Below are positions 1 to 7,281 of a stretch of DNA of 64,000 bases, in pieces. Within the stretch, counting starts at the first letter, position 1, and each line of letters opens with the position of its first letter. Location: positions 1 through 64,000 of the forward strand of contig NZ_ARXV01000016.1 in NCBI RefSeq assembly GCF_000756665.1. The letters are read 5' to 3'. The notes beneath the pieces were generated by a model. It did no database searches, was not told the origin of the DNA, and saw nothing but the letters and a program-made list of their open reading frames with translations. A program made the position numbers and the translations under genes. Origin of the DNA: Alcanivorax nanhaiticus (lineage in GTDB: Bacteria > Pseudomonadota > Gammaproteobacteria > Pseudomonadales > Alcanivoracaceae).

Positions 1-61
1 AGGGGCTATTTTGGTAGTGTTAAAAGGCCCCACAAGACCCTAACCTGGATCCGAGGCGCTT

Positions 62-742
62 ATGTCCTTAGGAAGCTCCATAGCCGGCCTGTTTGGCCGC
101 TCCCCGATCAAACCCCTTCAGCAACACTACGATACCGTGCACGAGTGCGCCTGCACCCTGGCCCAGTTCTTTGATGCCGTCATCGCCGGCGACTGGGACA
201 AGGCCCGCACCCTGCGCAAACAGGTCGCCGAGCTGGAAAACCAGGCCGACGAACTGAAGAAAGAGTTTCGTCTCAATCTGCCCAAGAGCCTGTTCCTGCC
301 CATGCCTCGCACCGATCTGCTTGAGCTGATCAGCGTGCAGGACAAGGTGGCCAACAAGGCCAAGGACATCTCAGGCCTGATGCTGGGTCGGGAAATGTCC
401 ATTCCGGCCCCCATCGCTGACGCCATGCGCAGCTATGTTCAGGGAGCTATCGACACCTCCGCTCAGGCCCAGAAAGCCATCAACGAGCTGGACGAGCTCA
501 TCGAGACCGGCTTCAGCGGTCGCGAGATCCGTTTGGTAGAAGAGCTGATTGAAGAGCTCGACCGCCTGGAGCGCGCCAATGACGAGCAACAGATCGTCAT
601 TCGCTCCTCCCTCTTCAAACTGGAAAGCGAACTGTCCCCGGTGGACGTCATCTTCCTCTACAAAATCATCGAATGGGTAGGCGATCTCGCTGATCGCGCC
701 CAGAAAGTGGGCGGCCGCCTGCAGATGTTGGTCGCACGCTAG
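62..742 (+). CDS. PhoU-like Pit accessory protein (TIGR00153/DUF47 family)
   Basis: A 226-residue, largely helical cytoplasmic protein of the DUF47/TIGR00153 family, distantly related to PhoU. Family members are encoded directly before PiT-type phosphate permeases and are thought to modulate them. The sequence is rich in acidic/basic helices (for example the ELENQADELKKEF stretch near residues 55-70) and has no signal peptide or membrane segment. The ATG at 62 follows a GAGG ribosome-binding site. The PiT gene begins 10 bases after the stop, so the two are almost certainly one operon. The function of the pair is inferred from family context. Confidence 0.9.
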   Translation: MSLGSSIAGLFGRSPIKPLQQHYDTVHECACTLAQFFDAVIAGDWDKARTLRKQVAELENQADELKKEFRLNLPKSLFLPMPRTDLLELISVQDKVANKAKDISGLMLGREMSIPAPIADAMRSYVQGAIDTSAQAQKAINELDELIETGFSGREIRLVEELIEELDRLERANDEQQIVIRSSLFKLESELSPVDVIFLYKIIEWVGDLADRAQKVGGRLQMLVAR

Positions 743-752
743 GAGATTTCTT

Positions 753-2021
753 ATGGAGTGGATGCTCGACAACGCCTACCTGATGCTGCTGCTTGCCGGC
801 GCCTTCGGTTTCCTGATGGCCTGGGGCGTAGGCGCCAATGACGTAGCCAACGCCATGGGCACCTCGGTGGGGGCCAAGGCGCTTACCGTAAAGCAAGCCG
901 TTATCATCGCCATCATTTTTGAATTCTGCGGGGCCTACCTGGCCGGGGGCGAAGTCACCGCCACCATCCGCAAGGGCATCATTGATGCCGAAACCTTCTC
1001 CCACGCCCCGCAGTACCTGGTCTACGGCATGATGTCAGCCCTGCTGGCTGCCGGCATCTGGCTGATGGTGGCCTCCTGGTTCGGCTGGCCGGTTTCCACC
1101 ACCCACTCCATCGTCGGCGCCATCGTTGGTTTTGCCGCAGTGGGCCTGGGCATGGAAGCGGTGCACTGGGACAAGGTGGGATCTATCGTCGCCAGCTGGG
1201 TTACCTCGCCGTTACTGGCCGGGTTTATCTCCTTCGCGCTGATACGCAGCGTGCAAAAGCTGGTACTCAACCACGATGATCCCTTCGAGCGCGCCAAGAA
1301 AGTGGTGCCCTACTACATGTTCCTGGTGGGCTTCGTGATCTCCATGGTCACCATGGTCAAGGGCCTCAAGCACGTAGGCTTGCACCTCACCTTCCTGCAG
1401 AGCTTCCTGTGGGCACTGGGTGGTGGCGCCGTCGTCATGGTGGTGGGCAGCATATTCCTCAAGCGCATCAAGCAGGATCCGGAAGCCGACAAGGACTTCC
1501 GCTTCAGCTCCGTGGAGCGCGTCTTTGCCGTACTGATGATCTTCACCGCCTGTGCCATGGCCTTTGCCCACGGCTCCAACGACGTGGCCAACGCCGTCGG
1601 CCCGCTGGCAGCCATCAACAGTGTGATTGCGTCTGGTGGCCAAGTCGGCGCCAAAGCCGCCATGCCCAGCTGGATCCTGCTGGTGGGTGCCATGGGCATC
1701 GTGTTCGGCCTCGCCATCTTCGGTGCCCGGGTAATGGCCACCGTCGGCAAGAAGATCACCGAGCTGACCCCGTCCCGCGGTTTCGCCGCCGAGCTGGGTG
1801 CCGCCACCACCGTGGTACTGGCTTCCGGCACCGGCCTGCCGATCTCCACCACCCACACTTTGGTAGGCGCCATCCTCGGCGTGGGCATGGCCCGCGGCAT
1901 TGGCTCCCTGAACCTGCGCGTGATCGGCACCATCTTCACCTCCTGGGTGGTCACCCTGCCCGCCGGCGCACTGCTGTCCATCCTGTTCTTCTACTTCTTC
2001 AAGGGCCTGTTTGGGGCGTAA
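753..2021 (+). CDS. PiT-family inorganic phosphate transporter
   Basis: A 422-residue polytopic membrane protein of the PiT family, a low-affinity phosphate (or metal-phosphate) symporter of the inner membrane. The two inverted PiT signatures are visible: GANDVANAMGTSVGAKALT near residues 27-45 and HGSNDVANAVGPLAAI near residues 273-288, each followed by hydrophobic segments and a STTHS/STTHT motif. The start is preceded by AGGAG. It is coupled to the PhoU-like gene upstream and is followed by a strong terminator. The exact substrate (phosphate versus another oxyanion) cannot be told from sequence alone. Confidence 0.93.
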   Translation: MEWMLDNAYLMLLLAGAFGFLMAWGVGANDVANAMGTSVGAKALTVKQAVIIAIIFEFCGAYLAGGEVTATIRKGIIDAETFSHAPQYLVYGMMSALLAAGIWLMVASWFGWPVSTTHSIVGAIVGFAAVGLGMEAVHWDKVGSIVASWVTSPLLAGFISFALIRSVQKLVLNHDDPFERAKKVVPYYMFLVGFVISMVTMVKGLKHVGLHLTFLQSFLWALGGGAVVMVVGSIFLKRIKQDPEADKDFRFSSVERVFAVLMIFTACAMAFAHGSNDVANAVGPLAAINSVIASGGQVGAKAAMPSWILLVGAMGIVFGLAIFGARVMATVGKKITELTPSRGFAAELGAATTVVLASGTGLPISTTHTLVGAILGVGMARGIGSLNLRVIGTIFTSWVVTLPAGALLSILFFYFFKGLFGA

Positions 2022-2051
2022 TCGAACGCCTGACGCCTGATGCAAGACGCT

Positions 2052-2080
2052 AACGCCGCCCTCCGGGCGGCGTTTTTGTT
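2052..2080 (+). terminator. Rho-independent terminator after PiT operon
   Basis: A perfect 10-bp stem (AACGCCGCCC/GGGCGGCGTT) with a 3-base loop runs into a T-rich tail, 31 bases after the PiT stop codon. Confidence 0.9.
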
Positions 2081-2153
2081 TGACGCAACTTCCGTCATCG
2101 CCATTGTGGGAGCTCTCTGTGCCCTTCAGGGTATGCCTGCAAGCGAAAGGCCA

Positions 2154-2241
2154 GTACGAGGTACGAGTTTCGAGTGGCGAAAACCTGAAAGACAAAGGAA
2201 GGTTTTGTCTTTCGAAACTCGTTACCCGCAACTCGAAACTT
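2154..2241. repeat. Word-repeat palindromic element, copy 1
   Basis: An imperfect inverted repeat between PiT and argA. The left arm contains GTACGAGTTTCGAGTGGCGA; the right arm contains TCTTTCGAAACTCGTTACCC. A centre with GGTTTTG and AAAACC separates them. It belongs to the dispersed family described in the findings. The bases just before it (2105-2147, TGTGGGAGCT ... CTGCAAGCGAA) look like a degenerate REP sequence. The remainder of the 2022-2331 gap shows only the PiT terminator and the argA ribosome-binding site. Confidence 0.7.
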
Positions 2242-2331
2242 GATCCTTCCTTCCTGCGCCCCCCACTGGCTATACTGGCCAATCAACGACTTACCGCCTT
2301 CCCATAGCGGAAAAACAGCAGGGAAAATACC

Positions 2332-3651
2332 GTGTCCAGCACCACACCCGACAATCAGGTTCATTGGTTCCGTCACTCCTCGCCGTACATCAACGCGCAC
2401 CGGGGCCGAACCTTTGTGGTCATGCTGGCCGGAGAGCTGCTGGACGGGCCACGCCTGGCCACCCTGATTCACGACCTGGCGCTACTCAACAGCCTGGGCA
2501 TCAAGTTGGTGCTGGTCCATGGCGCACGCCCGCAGATCAGCGCACGGCTCAAGGACGCAGGAATCGAATCCACCTTCGAACAACACATGCGCATCACCGA
2601 TGCCCCGGCACTGGATGGCGTCATGGCAGCCGTGGGCGCCCTGCGCCTGAAGCTGGAAGGACTGTTCTCCATGGGGCTGGCCAACTCCCCCATGCACAAC
2701 GCCAGCATCCGGCTGGTCAGTGGCAACTTTGTCGTGGCCAAACCTGTCGGTGTCCGCAACGGCTTTGATTATCAGCATACCGGCGAAGTACGGCGCATCG
2801 ACGTGGACGCCATTCGCCAGCAGCATAATGCCGGCAACGTGGTATTACTCTCACCGGTAGGCTGCTCGCCCACCGGCGAACTGTTCAACGTCAACGCCGA
2901 GGAAGTGGCCTCCACTGCGGCCATTGCCCTGGGGGCCGACAAACTGATCCTGATGGGCAACGACCTGCGCCTCAACGATGGCAGCGACAACCAGCTACGC
3001 GAACTCTCTCCCCAGGAAGCCGGCAAACTGCTCGCCGAAGACCTGTTCCAGGACAGCAATATCGACCGTCAACTCACCGCCGCCTGCCATGCAGCAAGCA
3101 ATGGCGTAGGCCGAGCCCACTTGCTCGATGCCAACGTGGACGGCGCCCTGATCAAGGAACTGTTCACCCGCGACGGCTGCGGCACCCTGGTCACCCGGGA
3201 AACCTATGAAACCGTACGCGGTGCACGCATCGAAGACGTGGGCGGCATTCTGGAACTGATCGAGCCACTGGAGGCCGACGGCACCTTGGTACGCCGTTCG
3301 CGAGAACTGCTGGAAACCGAAATCCATCGCTTCGCCATCACCGAACGGGACGGCATGGTCATCGCCTGCGCCGCCCTCTACCCGTTCCCGGACGACAAGA
3401 CCGGCGAACTGGCCTGCGTGGCCGTGCACCCCAGCTACCGCAAAGGGGAACGCGGCGCACAACTGCTTGGCTACGTGGAACGGCGGGCAAGAGAACAAGG
3501 CCTGAACAGCCTGTTCGTGCTCACCACGCTCACCGCCCACTGGTTTCAGCAGCAAGGGTTTGAAGCGGCCGGCGTGGATGCACTGCCGGGAGCCCGGCAG
3601 TCGTTGTATAACTGGCAGCGGAATTCGAAGGTGTTTGTGAAGCCGTTGTAG
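2332..3651 (+). CDS. argA: Amino-acid N-acetyltransferase (N-acetylglutamate synthase)
   Basis: A 439-residue protein of classic gammaproteobacterial ArgA layout. An N-terminal amino-acid-kinase-like domain (about residues 20-290, with GIKLVLVHGARPQI near the start) is fused to a C-terminal GNAT acetyltransferase domain (about 295-439, ending in FVLTTLTAHWFQQQGF). It catalyses acetyl-CoA plus glutamate to N-acetylglutamate, the first committed step of arginine synthesis, and in the family is feedback-inhibited by arginine. The start is GTG at 2332, preceded by AGGGAAA. It stands alone, although argH lies later in the window at about 21.5 kb. Confidence 0.95.
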   Translation: MSSTTPDNQVHWFRHSSPYINAHRGRTFVVMLAGELLDGPRLATLIHDLALLNSLGIKLVLVHGARPQISARLKDAGIESTFEQHMRITDAPALDGVMAAVGALRLKLEGLFSMGLANSPMHNASIRLVSGNFVVAKPVGVRNGFDYQHTGEVRRIDVDAIRQQHNAGNVVLLSPVGCSPTGELFNVNAEEVASTAAIALGADKLILMGNDLRLNDGSDNQLRELSPQEAGKLLAEDLFQDSNIDRQLTAACHAASNGVGRAHLLDANVDGALIKELFTRDGCGTLVTRETYETVRGARIEDVGGILELIEPLEADGTLVRRSRELLETEIHRFAITERDGMVIACAALYPFPDDKTGELACVAVHPSYRKGERGAQLLGYVERRAREQGLNSLFVLTTLTAHWFQQQGFEAAGVDALPGARQSLYNWQRNSKVFVKPL

Positions 3652-3994
3652 GTGAGCAGCCTCTCGCTCCTATCTCTTTTGTAGGCGCGCCAGTTATTCG
3701 CTCGGTGAGGAGCGAACCGCGGTGGTGATGGCGTCTTACTTGGATGACTTGCTGCCAGCCTGTGATGCAATCACACCGATAACCGTGCTTGTCCTCGCCG
3801 GACGGGCCCAAAGGGGTGCTGCGCGACACCCCTCTGGACTCACCCGCTCCGCGGGCACACTCCGGTACTCATAATCTAAAGGACGCAAAAAAGACTCGCT
3901 CCGCTCAGACAGGTTTTTTGCTCTTCGCCTTCAGATTATTCCGTTCCTCGACTCACTCTAACGGGGAGGGGCCGTCCGGGAAGGATTGAGGGCA
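3652..3994. repeat. Gene-free stretch with left copy of island-flanking inverted repeat
   Basis: No convincing gene. About 3723-3970 is an imperfect inverted copy of 6925-7108 on the other side of the accessory island. Shared blocks, read on the minus strand, include CCCCGTTAGAGTGAGTCGAG, GTCCAGAGGGGTGTC, GGCGAGGACAAG, and a roughly 60-base tract ending AACGCCACCACC-like. Inside the left copy, 3871-3940 forms its own hairpin (ATAATCT ... AGATTAT, with A6 and T6 tracts) around a CTCGCTCCGCTCAG loop. Confidence 0.7.
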
Positions 3995-4076
3995 TTCACA
4001 CCCGCAGCACGCGCGACTTTGGAATGAAGGCGAAGCCGAAATGGGAAAGACATCGCCGTGATGGCGATTGTTAGCC
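3995..4076 (-). other. attC-like recombination site B (downstream of Abi-C gene)
   Basis: Read on the minus strand it begins GGCTAACAATCGCC one base-run after the Abi-C stop codon and ends near TCGCGCGTGCTGCGGG. Its outer blocks match those of the site at 6079-6133: CCCGCARCACGCGCGA at one end (one difference) and CGCCGTG-nnn-GCGATTGTTA at the other, with a middle of different length. Conserved ends, a variable imperfectly palindromic middle and a position right behind a stop codon are features of integron attC sites. The R-prime box is degenerate (no clean GTTRRRY), so this is a candidate only. Confidence 0.42.
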
Positions 4077-4080
4077 CTTT

Positions 4081-4920
4081 TCACTGAAGCTTTCTATCCA
4101 GGTAGTGCAGGATCGTTCTACTTGCGTTGCATACGAGCTCCGCATCCACTTCCGAAAGCAGATTTTCATTTGCATGGGCCACGCTCGCGTGGTTTCTCAG
4201 CTGATTCAACGTATCTAAAACTGAAGAGAAGGACTTTAAGATTCGGTCAATTTCCGCTGACCAGTGACCGCCACCATTCAAGCTTGGATGGGATTTTCGA
4301 AGAGATTTATATAGCGAGGTAATCGTAGCATCCTTTTCTACAGTGATTCCCACCGCTTCACATTGGCTAAGAAAATAGCCATGTAGCGAGGTATGGACCC
4401 TATCAACCCCACTCGTGGCACCTGATGTCGCTAGTAATGCCTCAGTATCTTTAAGCGCTCGCTCAACAACATCTCTGGCAGAGAGAGTTGGCGGTACAAA
4501 CGTTGGAGCCAATCCCTCTGGCTTTAGTCCAATTTCACGCATTAGTGCCGAGTTATTACTCCAAAGCCAACTCGCAGCTTTCTCGTTTTCGAGAAAGCAT
4601 TGCAAATTTTCAACATCATCGTTTAAAAGAAATTCTATCGCCTGAAACACACAGGATCCGTAATCGTCGTCCCCCCAAGAAAGACTGCGCAATAAACGAG
4701 AATGCCCTCGAATGTAATCGATTTGCCCAGCCTTATATCCGATCTCTTTCCAATCTGTGGCGTTAAAAATTTCAAGAATAGCTTTCTGAAGGGCCAGAAC
4801 CACCCTACCCCGTAATTTACTATCCTGTTCTAAGTTCTCAAACATATGCGCTCTAACAGGGCCAACGTTTTCGCGAGTGGTTGGTGAAGCACAGCACAAC
4901 CAATCCACTGTGCATATCAT
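4081..4920 (-). CDS. Abortive-infection family protein (Abi-C C-terminal domain)
   Basis: A 279-residue protein whose C-terminal half resembles the Abi_C (abortive infection C-terminus) family. The family-typical RVHTSLHGYF is near residue 175, and LRNHASVAHANENL near residue 245 matches the LRN..G.AHG core, followed by a final helix of A/S-rich NASRTILHYL. The N-terminal 140 residues are helical and not recognised. The ATG at 4920 abuts the TAA of the DUF6602 gene, so the two are translationally coupled. The region is AT-richer than its neighbours. A role in phage defence is inferred from the domain and context, not shown. Confidence 0.75.
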   Translation of the reverse strand: MICTVDWLCCASPTTRENVGPVRAHMFENLEQDSKLRGRVVLALQKAILEIFNATDWKEIGYKAGQIDYIRGHSRLLRSLSWGDDDYGSCVFQAIEFLLNDDVENLQCFLENEKAASWLWSNNSALMREIGLKPEGLAPTFVPPTLSARDVVERALKDTEALLATSGATSGVDRVHTSLHGYFLSQCEAVGITVEKDATITSLYKSLRKSHPSLNGGGHWSAEIDRILKSFSSVLDTLNQLRNHASVAHANENLLSEVDAELVCNASRTILHYLDRKLQ

Positions 4921-6060
4921 TTACAATTCCACTTCACTACCCGGCAGCATGAATGATCCATCTTCCTTAAAGAACTCAACAACGGTGCCACTATCTCTAA
5001 AAAAGTGCCCCACTGATTCAAAGCCAGACACTTTTATGCCTTTCGGCACATGCAGAGATATTGGCTTAGCACCATTAATTTCTAGCGCCTCAACTTTTTG
5101 TTTACTCTCTGGGTATTCATGTATTAACTCATGTAAAGAGTACACATCCACCAAATACAGATCACCTTCCACATCAATCACATCAGGAATTGGTTTTATT
5201 GGGCGAGCAAGGTAGCTTTTTTCATGAGGCAATATCTTCTCAGGATTCTCTCTTACTACAGAATCCAACAATCGGCCCATTGACTGACTTCCTGGTGCTT
5301 TCTCAACAATAACCTGGACTTTAAAATGCTTGCCTTCAATACGAACCAGCTCAGTAGTCACATAAAAATCTTCATCTAAAAAATACAGTTCAGGTAACGA
5401 ACAGTAAGTAATCGGCAATAAACCAGACCTCCCATCTTCTGCTGAAATTTCTAATGAAGAAACACATTCAGCCAAAACTTCGACGAGCGCCTTTACAATT
5501 GTATCTTTCTTGCAGCTCAAACTATAAGAAAAAATTCTCAGGTTTTGGATATTTTTTAATCTTGAATTACTCGTTCCTAGGTTGCTATAGAATGAACTTC
5601 TTACAACGTCTTTAAGATTAGTTGGGTTGAGAGTTTTCTTTACCTCTATCGCCGAAATCACACTGCCTGGATTTACGACCACAAATTCATCACTTCGATA
5701 TACCACGCTGCGGTCTGAATCATCAAAAACCAAAACATCAATTTGCTTTCCATGCTTATTTCTACTTGAATCATAGACGAACCCAGTGCCAATTTTGTTA
5801 TTCGTAGGAGCATATTCCTTTATAGTTGACCTTAATAGGTTCTCATAGAAACTACCGATTGTCGGAGCATGAGTGATTATACTTTCGAACCAATTGGTTT
5901 CAGACTCAATTTTTCGTTTAAATCGCTTTGCTAGAAAATCTTCTTCATTCCAATACACTTTGTGGAGCAAACCGCTGGATGAATCCTGCAAAACCATGCA
6001 TTGCCCAGCAGGAGACTGAAGATCAAGGATTTTCTGTTCATCCTTAGTTAGATTGCTCAT
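4921..6060 (-). CDS. DUF6602 / PD-(D/E)XK nuclease-like protein
   Basis: A 379-residue protein resembling the DUF6602 family. The region about residues 60-150 contains SFYENLLRSTIKEYAP, a GTGFVYDSSRN loop, IDVLVFDD and then SAIEVKKTL. The order E...G..F...D...EVK is that of a PD-(D/E)XK-type nuclease fold (putative catalytic D of IDVLVFDD and E/K of IEVKK). The C-terminal half is unassigned. The ATG at 6060 follows a GAGGTATCC box and lies 18 bases from an attC-like site. It is followed immediately by the Abi-C gene. Nuclease activity and a defence role are inferences; other DUF6602 proteins are mostly uncharacterised. Confidence 0.72.
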   Translation of the reverse strand: MSNLTKDEQKILDLQSPAGQCMVLQDSSSGLLHKVYWNEEDFLAKRFKRKIESETNWFESIITHAPTIGSFYENLLRSTIKEYAPTNNKIGTGFVYDSSRNKHGKQIDVLVFDDSDRSVVYRSDEFVVVNPGSVISAIEVKKTLNPTNLKDVVRSSFYSNLGTSNSRLKNIQNLRIFSYSLSCKKDTIVKALVEVLAECVSSLEISAEDGRSGLLPITYCSLPELYFLDEDFYVTTELVRIEGKHFKVQVIVEKAPGSQSMGRLLDSVVRENPEKILPHEKSYLARPIKPIPDVIDVEGDLYLVDVYSLHELIHEYPESKQKVEALEINGAKPISLHVPKGIKVSGFESVGHFFRDSGTVVEFFKEDGSFMLPGSEVEL

Positions 6061-6078
6061 GGATACCTCACTCTACTT

Positions 6079-6133
6079 GTGACGCCCGCAACACGCGCGA
6101 GCTTGCGAGCCGCCGTGCTTGCGATTGTTATGC
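6079..6133 (-). other. attC-like recombination site A
   Basis: On the minus strand it starts GCATAACAATCGCAAGCACG and ends GCGCGTGTTGCGGGCGTCAC. GCAA-G-CACG can pair with CGTG-TTGC leaving a single unpaired G, the extrahelical base typical of folded attC sites. GCATAAC is the exact complement of GTTATGC found on the same strand at 6783-6777, as expected if those two boxes bound one cassette. The distal box (GTCACAA) departs from GTTRRRY. Upstream (6128-6130) it contains the stop codon of a small open frame. Confidence 0.45.
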
Positions 6134-6229
6134 ATCCTCCGGAGTTGTAATTGGTTGCCCATCCAGTGGGTTAATCTGTGCCATTGCTCGCAAAATTAGT
6201 GGCGCGGAAACCCCGACATTTACAGCCAA
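6128..6229 (-). CDS. Tiny open frame ending inside attC-like site A
   Basis: An open frame of up to 33 residues from a TTG at 6229 (33 residues; an internal ATG at 6184 gives 18) that ends ITTPEDA with its TAA lying in the GCATAAC box. Codon content looks protein-like (LILRAMAQINPLDGQ), but no good ribosome-binding site is visible. It could be a real small cassette protein or the frame-shifted tail of the 44-residue ORF just upstream, whose reading frame closes at 6220. I do not recognise it. Confidence 0.25.
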   Translation of the reverse strand: MAVNVGVSAPLILRAMAQINPLDGQPITTPEDA

Positions 6230-6354
6230 TCCTTTAAGTCTGGCCTCTCAACTTTTTGTATTTTATGTAACTCAGCCAGCTCAAGTAGTTTTATTCCTAG
6301 CGCACCAAAAAAAGCAAACCAAACAGCAGCACTAATAGAGGCAATAGCATCCAT
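6220..6354 (-). CDS. Small membrane protein, 44 residues, unknown
   Basis: A 44-residue frame starting ATG at 6354, four bases after the stop of the winged-helix gene, with AGGGGAG nine bases upstream as ribosome-binding site. Residues 3-26 form one hydrophobic segment (ASISAAVWFAFFGALGIKLL) followed by a charged tail HKIQKVERPDLKDWL, so it is probably a single-pass inner-membrane peptide. It is likely co-translated with the upstream gene inside the candidate cassette. No family is recognised; the function is unknown. Confidence 0.5.
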   Translation of the reverse strand: MDAIASISAAVWFAFFGALGIKLLELAELHKIQKVERPDLKDWL

Positions 6355-6358
6355 AAGC

Positions 6359-6619
6359 CTAGTCTCCCCTATTCTTAATGGCAGCAGAAAAACGATCTGC
6401 TATAGACCCTTTTCTTCTTTTACTACGCAACATGTATAGTCTCTCGCCTTTCTGATTGAGAGCGTTTGCAGATACAACTTTGTCCCCATGCTCCGAAATG
6501 TAGCGAAGAACAGCTTCCTTAGAAATTTTAGCCTCTTTGGAGATCCCATTAATTGTTCTCCACTCATATTTGTCGTTACGCAATGCATTCTCAATTTCTA
6601 ATTCATCATTTTCAATCAT
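6359..6619 (-). CDS. Small winged-helix (wHTH) protein
   Basis: An 86-residue protein from ATG 6619, preferred because AAGGAA stands about six bases upstream; an in-frame TTG/ATG at 6649/6646 would add ten residues. The body RTINGISKEAKISKEAVLRYISE, then KVVSANALNQKGERLYML, reads as a helix-turn-helix followed by a beta-wing, then a basic tail (RSKRRKGS). It may bind nucleic acid and could regulate the cassette genes, but that is inference. Codon use and AT content match the rest of the island rather than the flanking core genome. Confidence 0.6.
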   Translation of the reverse strand: MIENDELEIENALRNDKYEWRTINGISKEAKISKEAVLRYISEHGDKVVSANALNQKGERLYMLRSKRRKGSIADRFSAAIKNRGD

Positions 6620-7281
6620 GTAATTTTCCTTACTAAGCACTCGCATCAAAGTCTACTGTCTATACAAATGACTGACCCACTTAAACCCTGCCACCCCAAA
6701 AGGCATAATAGGCATTAGGAATGCCGACTCGAATATCACATGAACGCGCCGGCTTCATATCACGGACCACGAATTTGCATAACGAAAGATAAAACCAGAA
6801 AAGTCACCACACCACAAACCGGCAAGACAATGCATCATGACCACTTCCTTCCCTAAACCAATAACACGGCCCATACATGCCGTGTTTCTGAGATAAGCCC
6901 CCAATGCCACCAGCACGGCATCTTCCCCATTAGAGTGAGTCGAGGAATGGAACGGGTCGAACGGAGTCGGGGCGAGGGGGAGTCCAGAGGGGTGTCCCGT
7001 TACACCGCCTTTGCTCGTCAGGCTACGTTGCGGCGAGGACAAGAAGATTACTGGTGCGATGGTGTCACCGGTTTACAGCAAGCCATCCAGGATAACGCCA
7101 CCACCGAGAGAGCATCGGGCACACTCATACATTGAAGAAACAAGTGGCGATTTCAGAAAGATACGGGCTCTAGAAATTAGAAGTTCTATATTGCGTCATC
7201 ATTTCATTTCCAAACCGAGGAAAGCATCTGGCCTTGTCATGCATACTACGAGCAAGACAAGGCCTGCACCCTCGACAGAAA
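6620..7281. other. Gene-free island edge with right inverted-repeat copy
   Basis: No convincing gene in about 660 bases. Contents: a GTTATGC box on the minus strand at 6783-6777 (possible cassette boundary); a 25-codon frame on the minus strand at 6681-6758 without a ribosome-binding site; a hairpin AACACGGC/GCCGTGTT at 6863-6886 followed by TTT; and 6925-7108, the right copy of the imperfect inverted repeat that also lies at 3723-3970. 7109-7281 shows nothing recognisable. AT content falls back to that of the core genome from about 6930. Confidence 0.6.

Noticed and set aside
6863..6886. Hairpin AACACGGC/GCCGTGTT as a terminator
   Set aside because: The stem is short, followed by only three T, and there is no gene on either side to terminate. 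Recorded only within the regional note.
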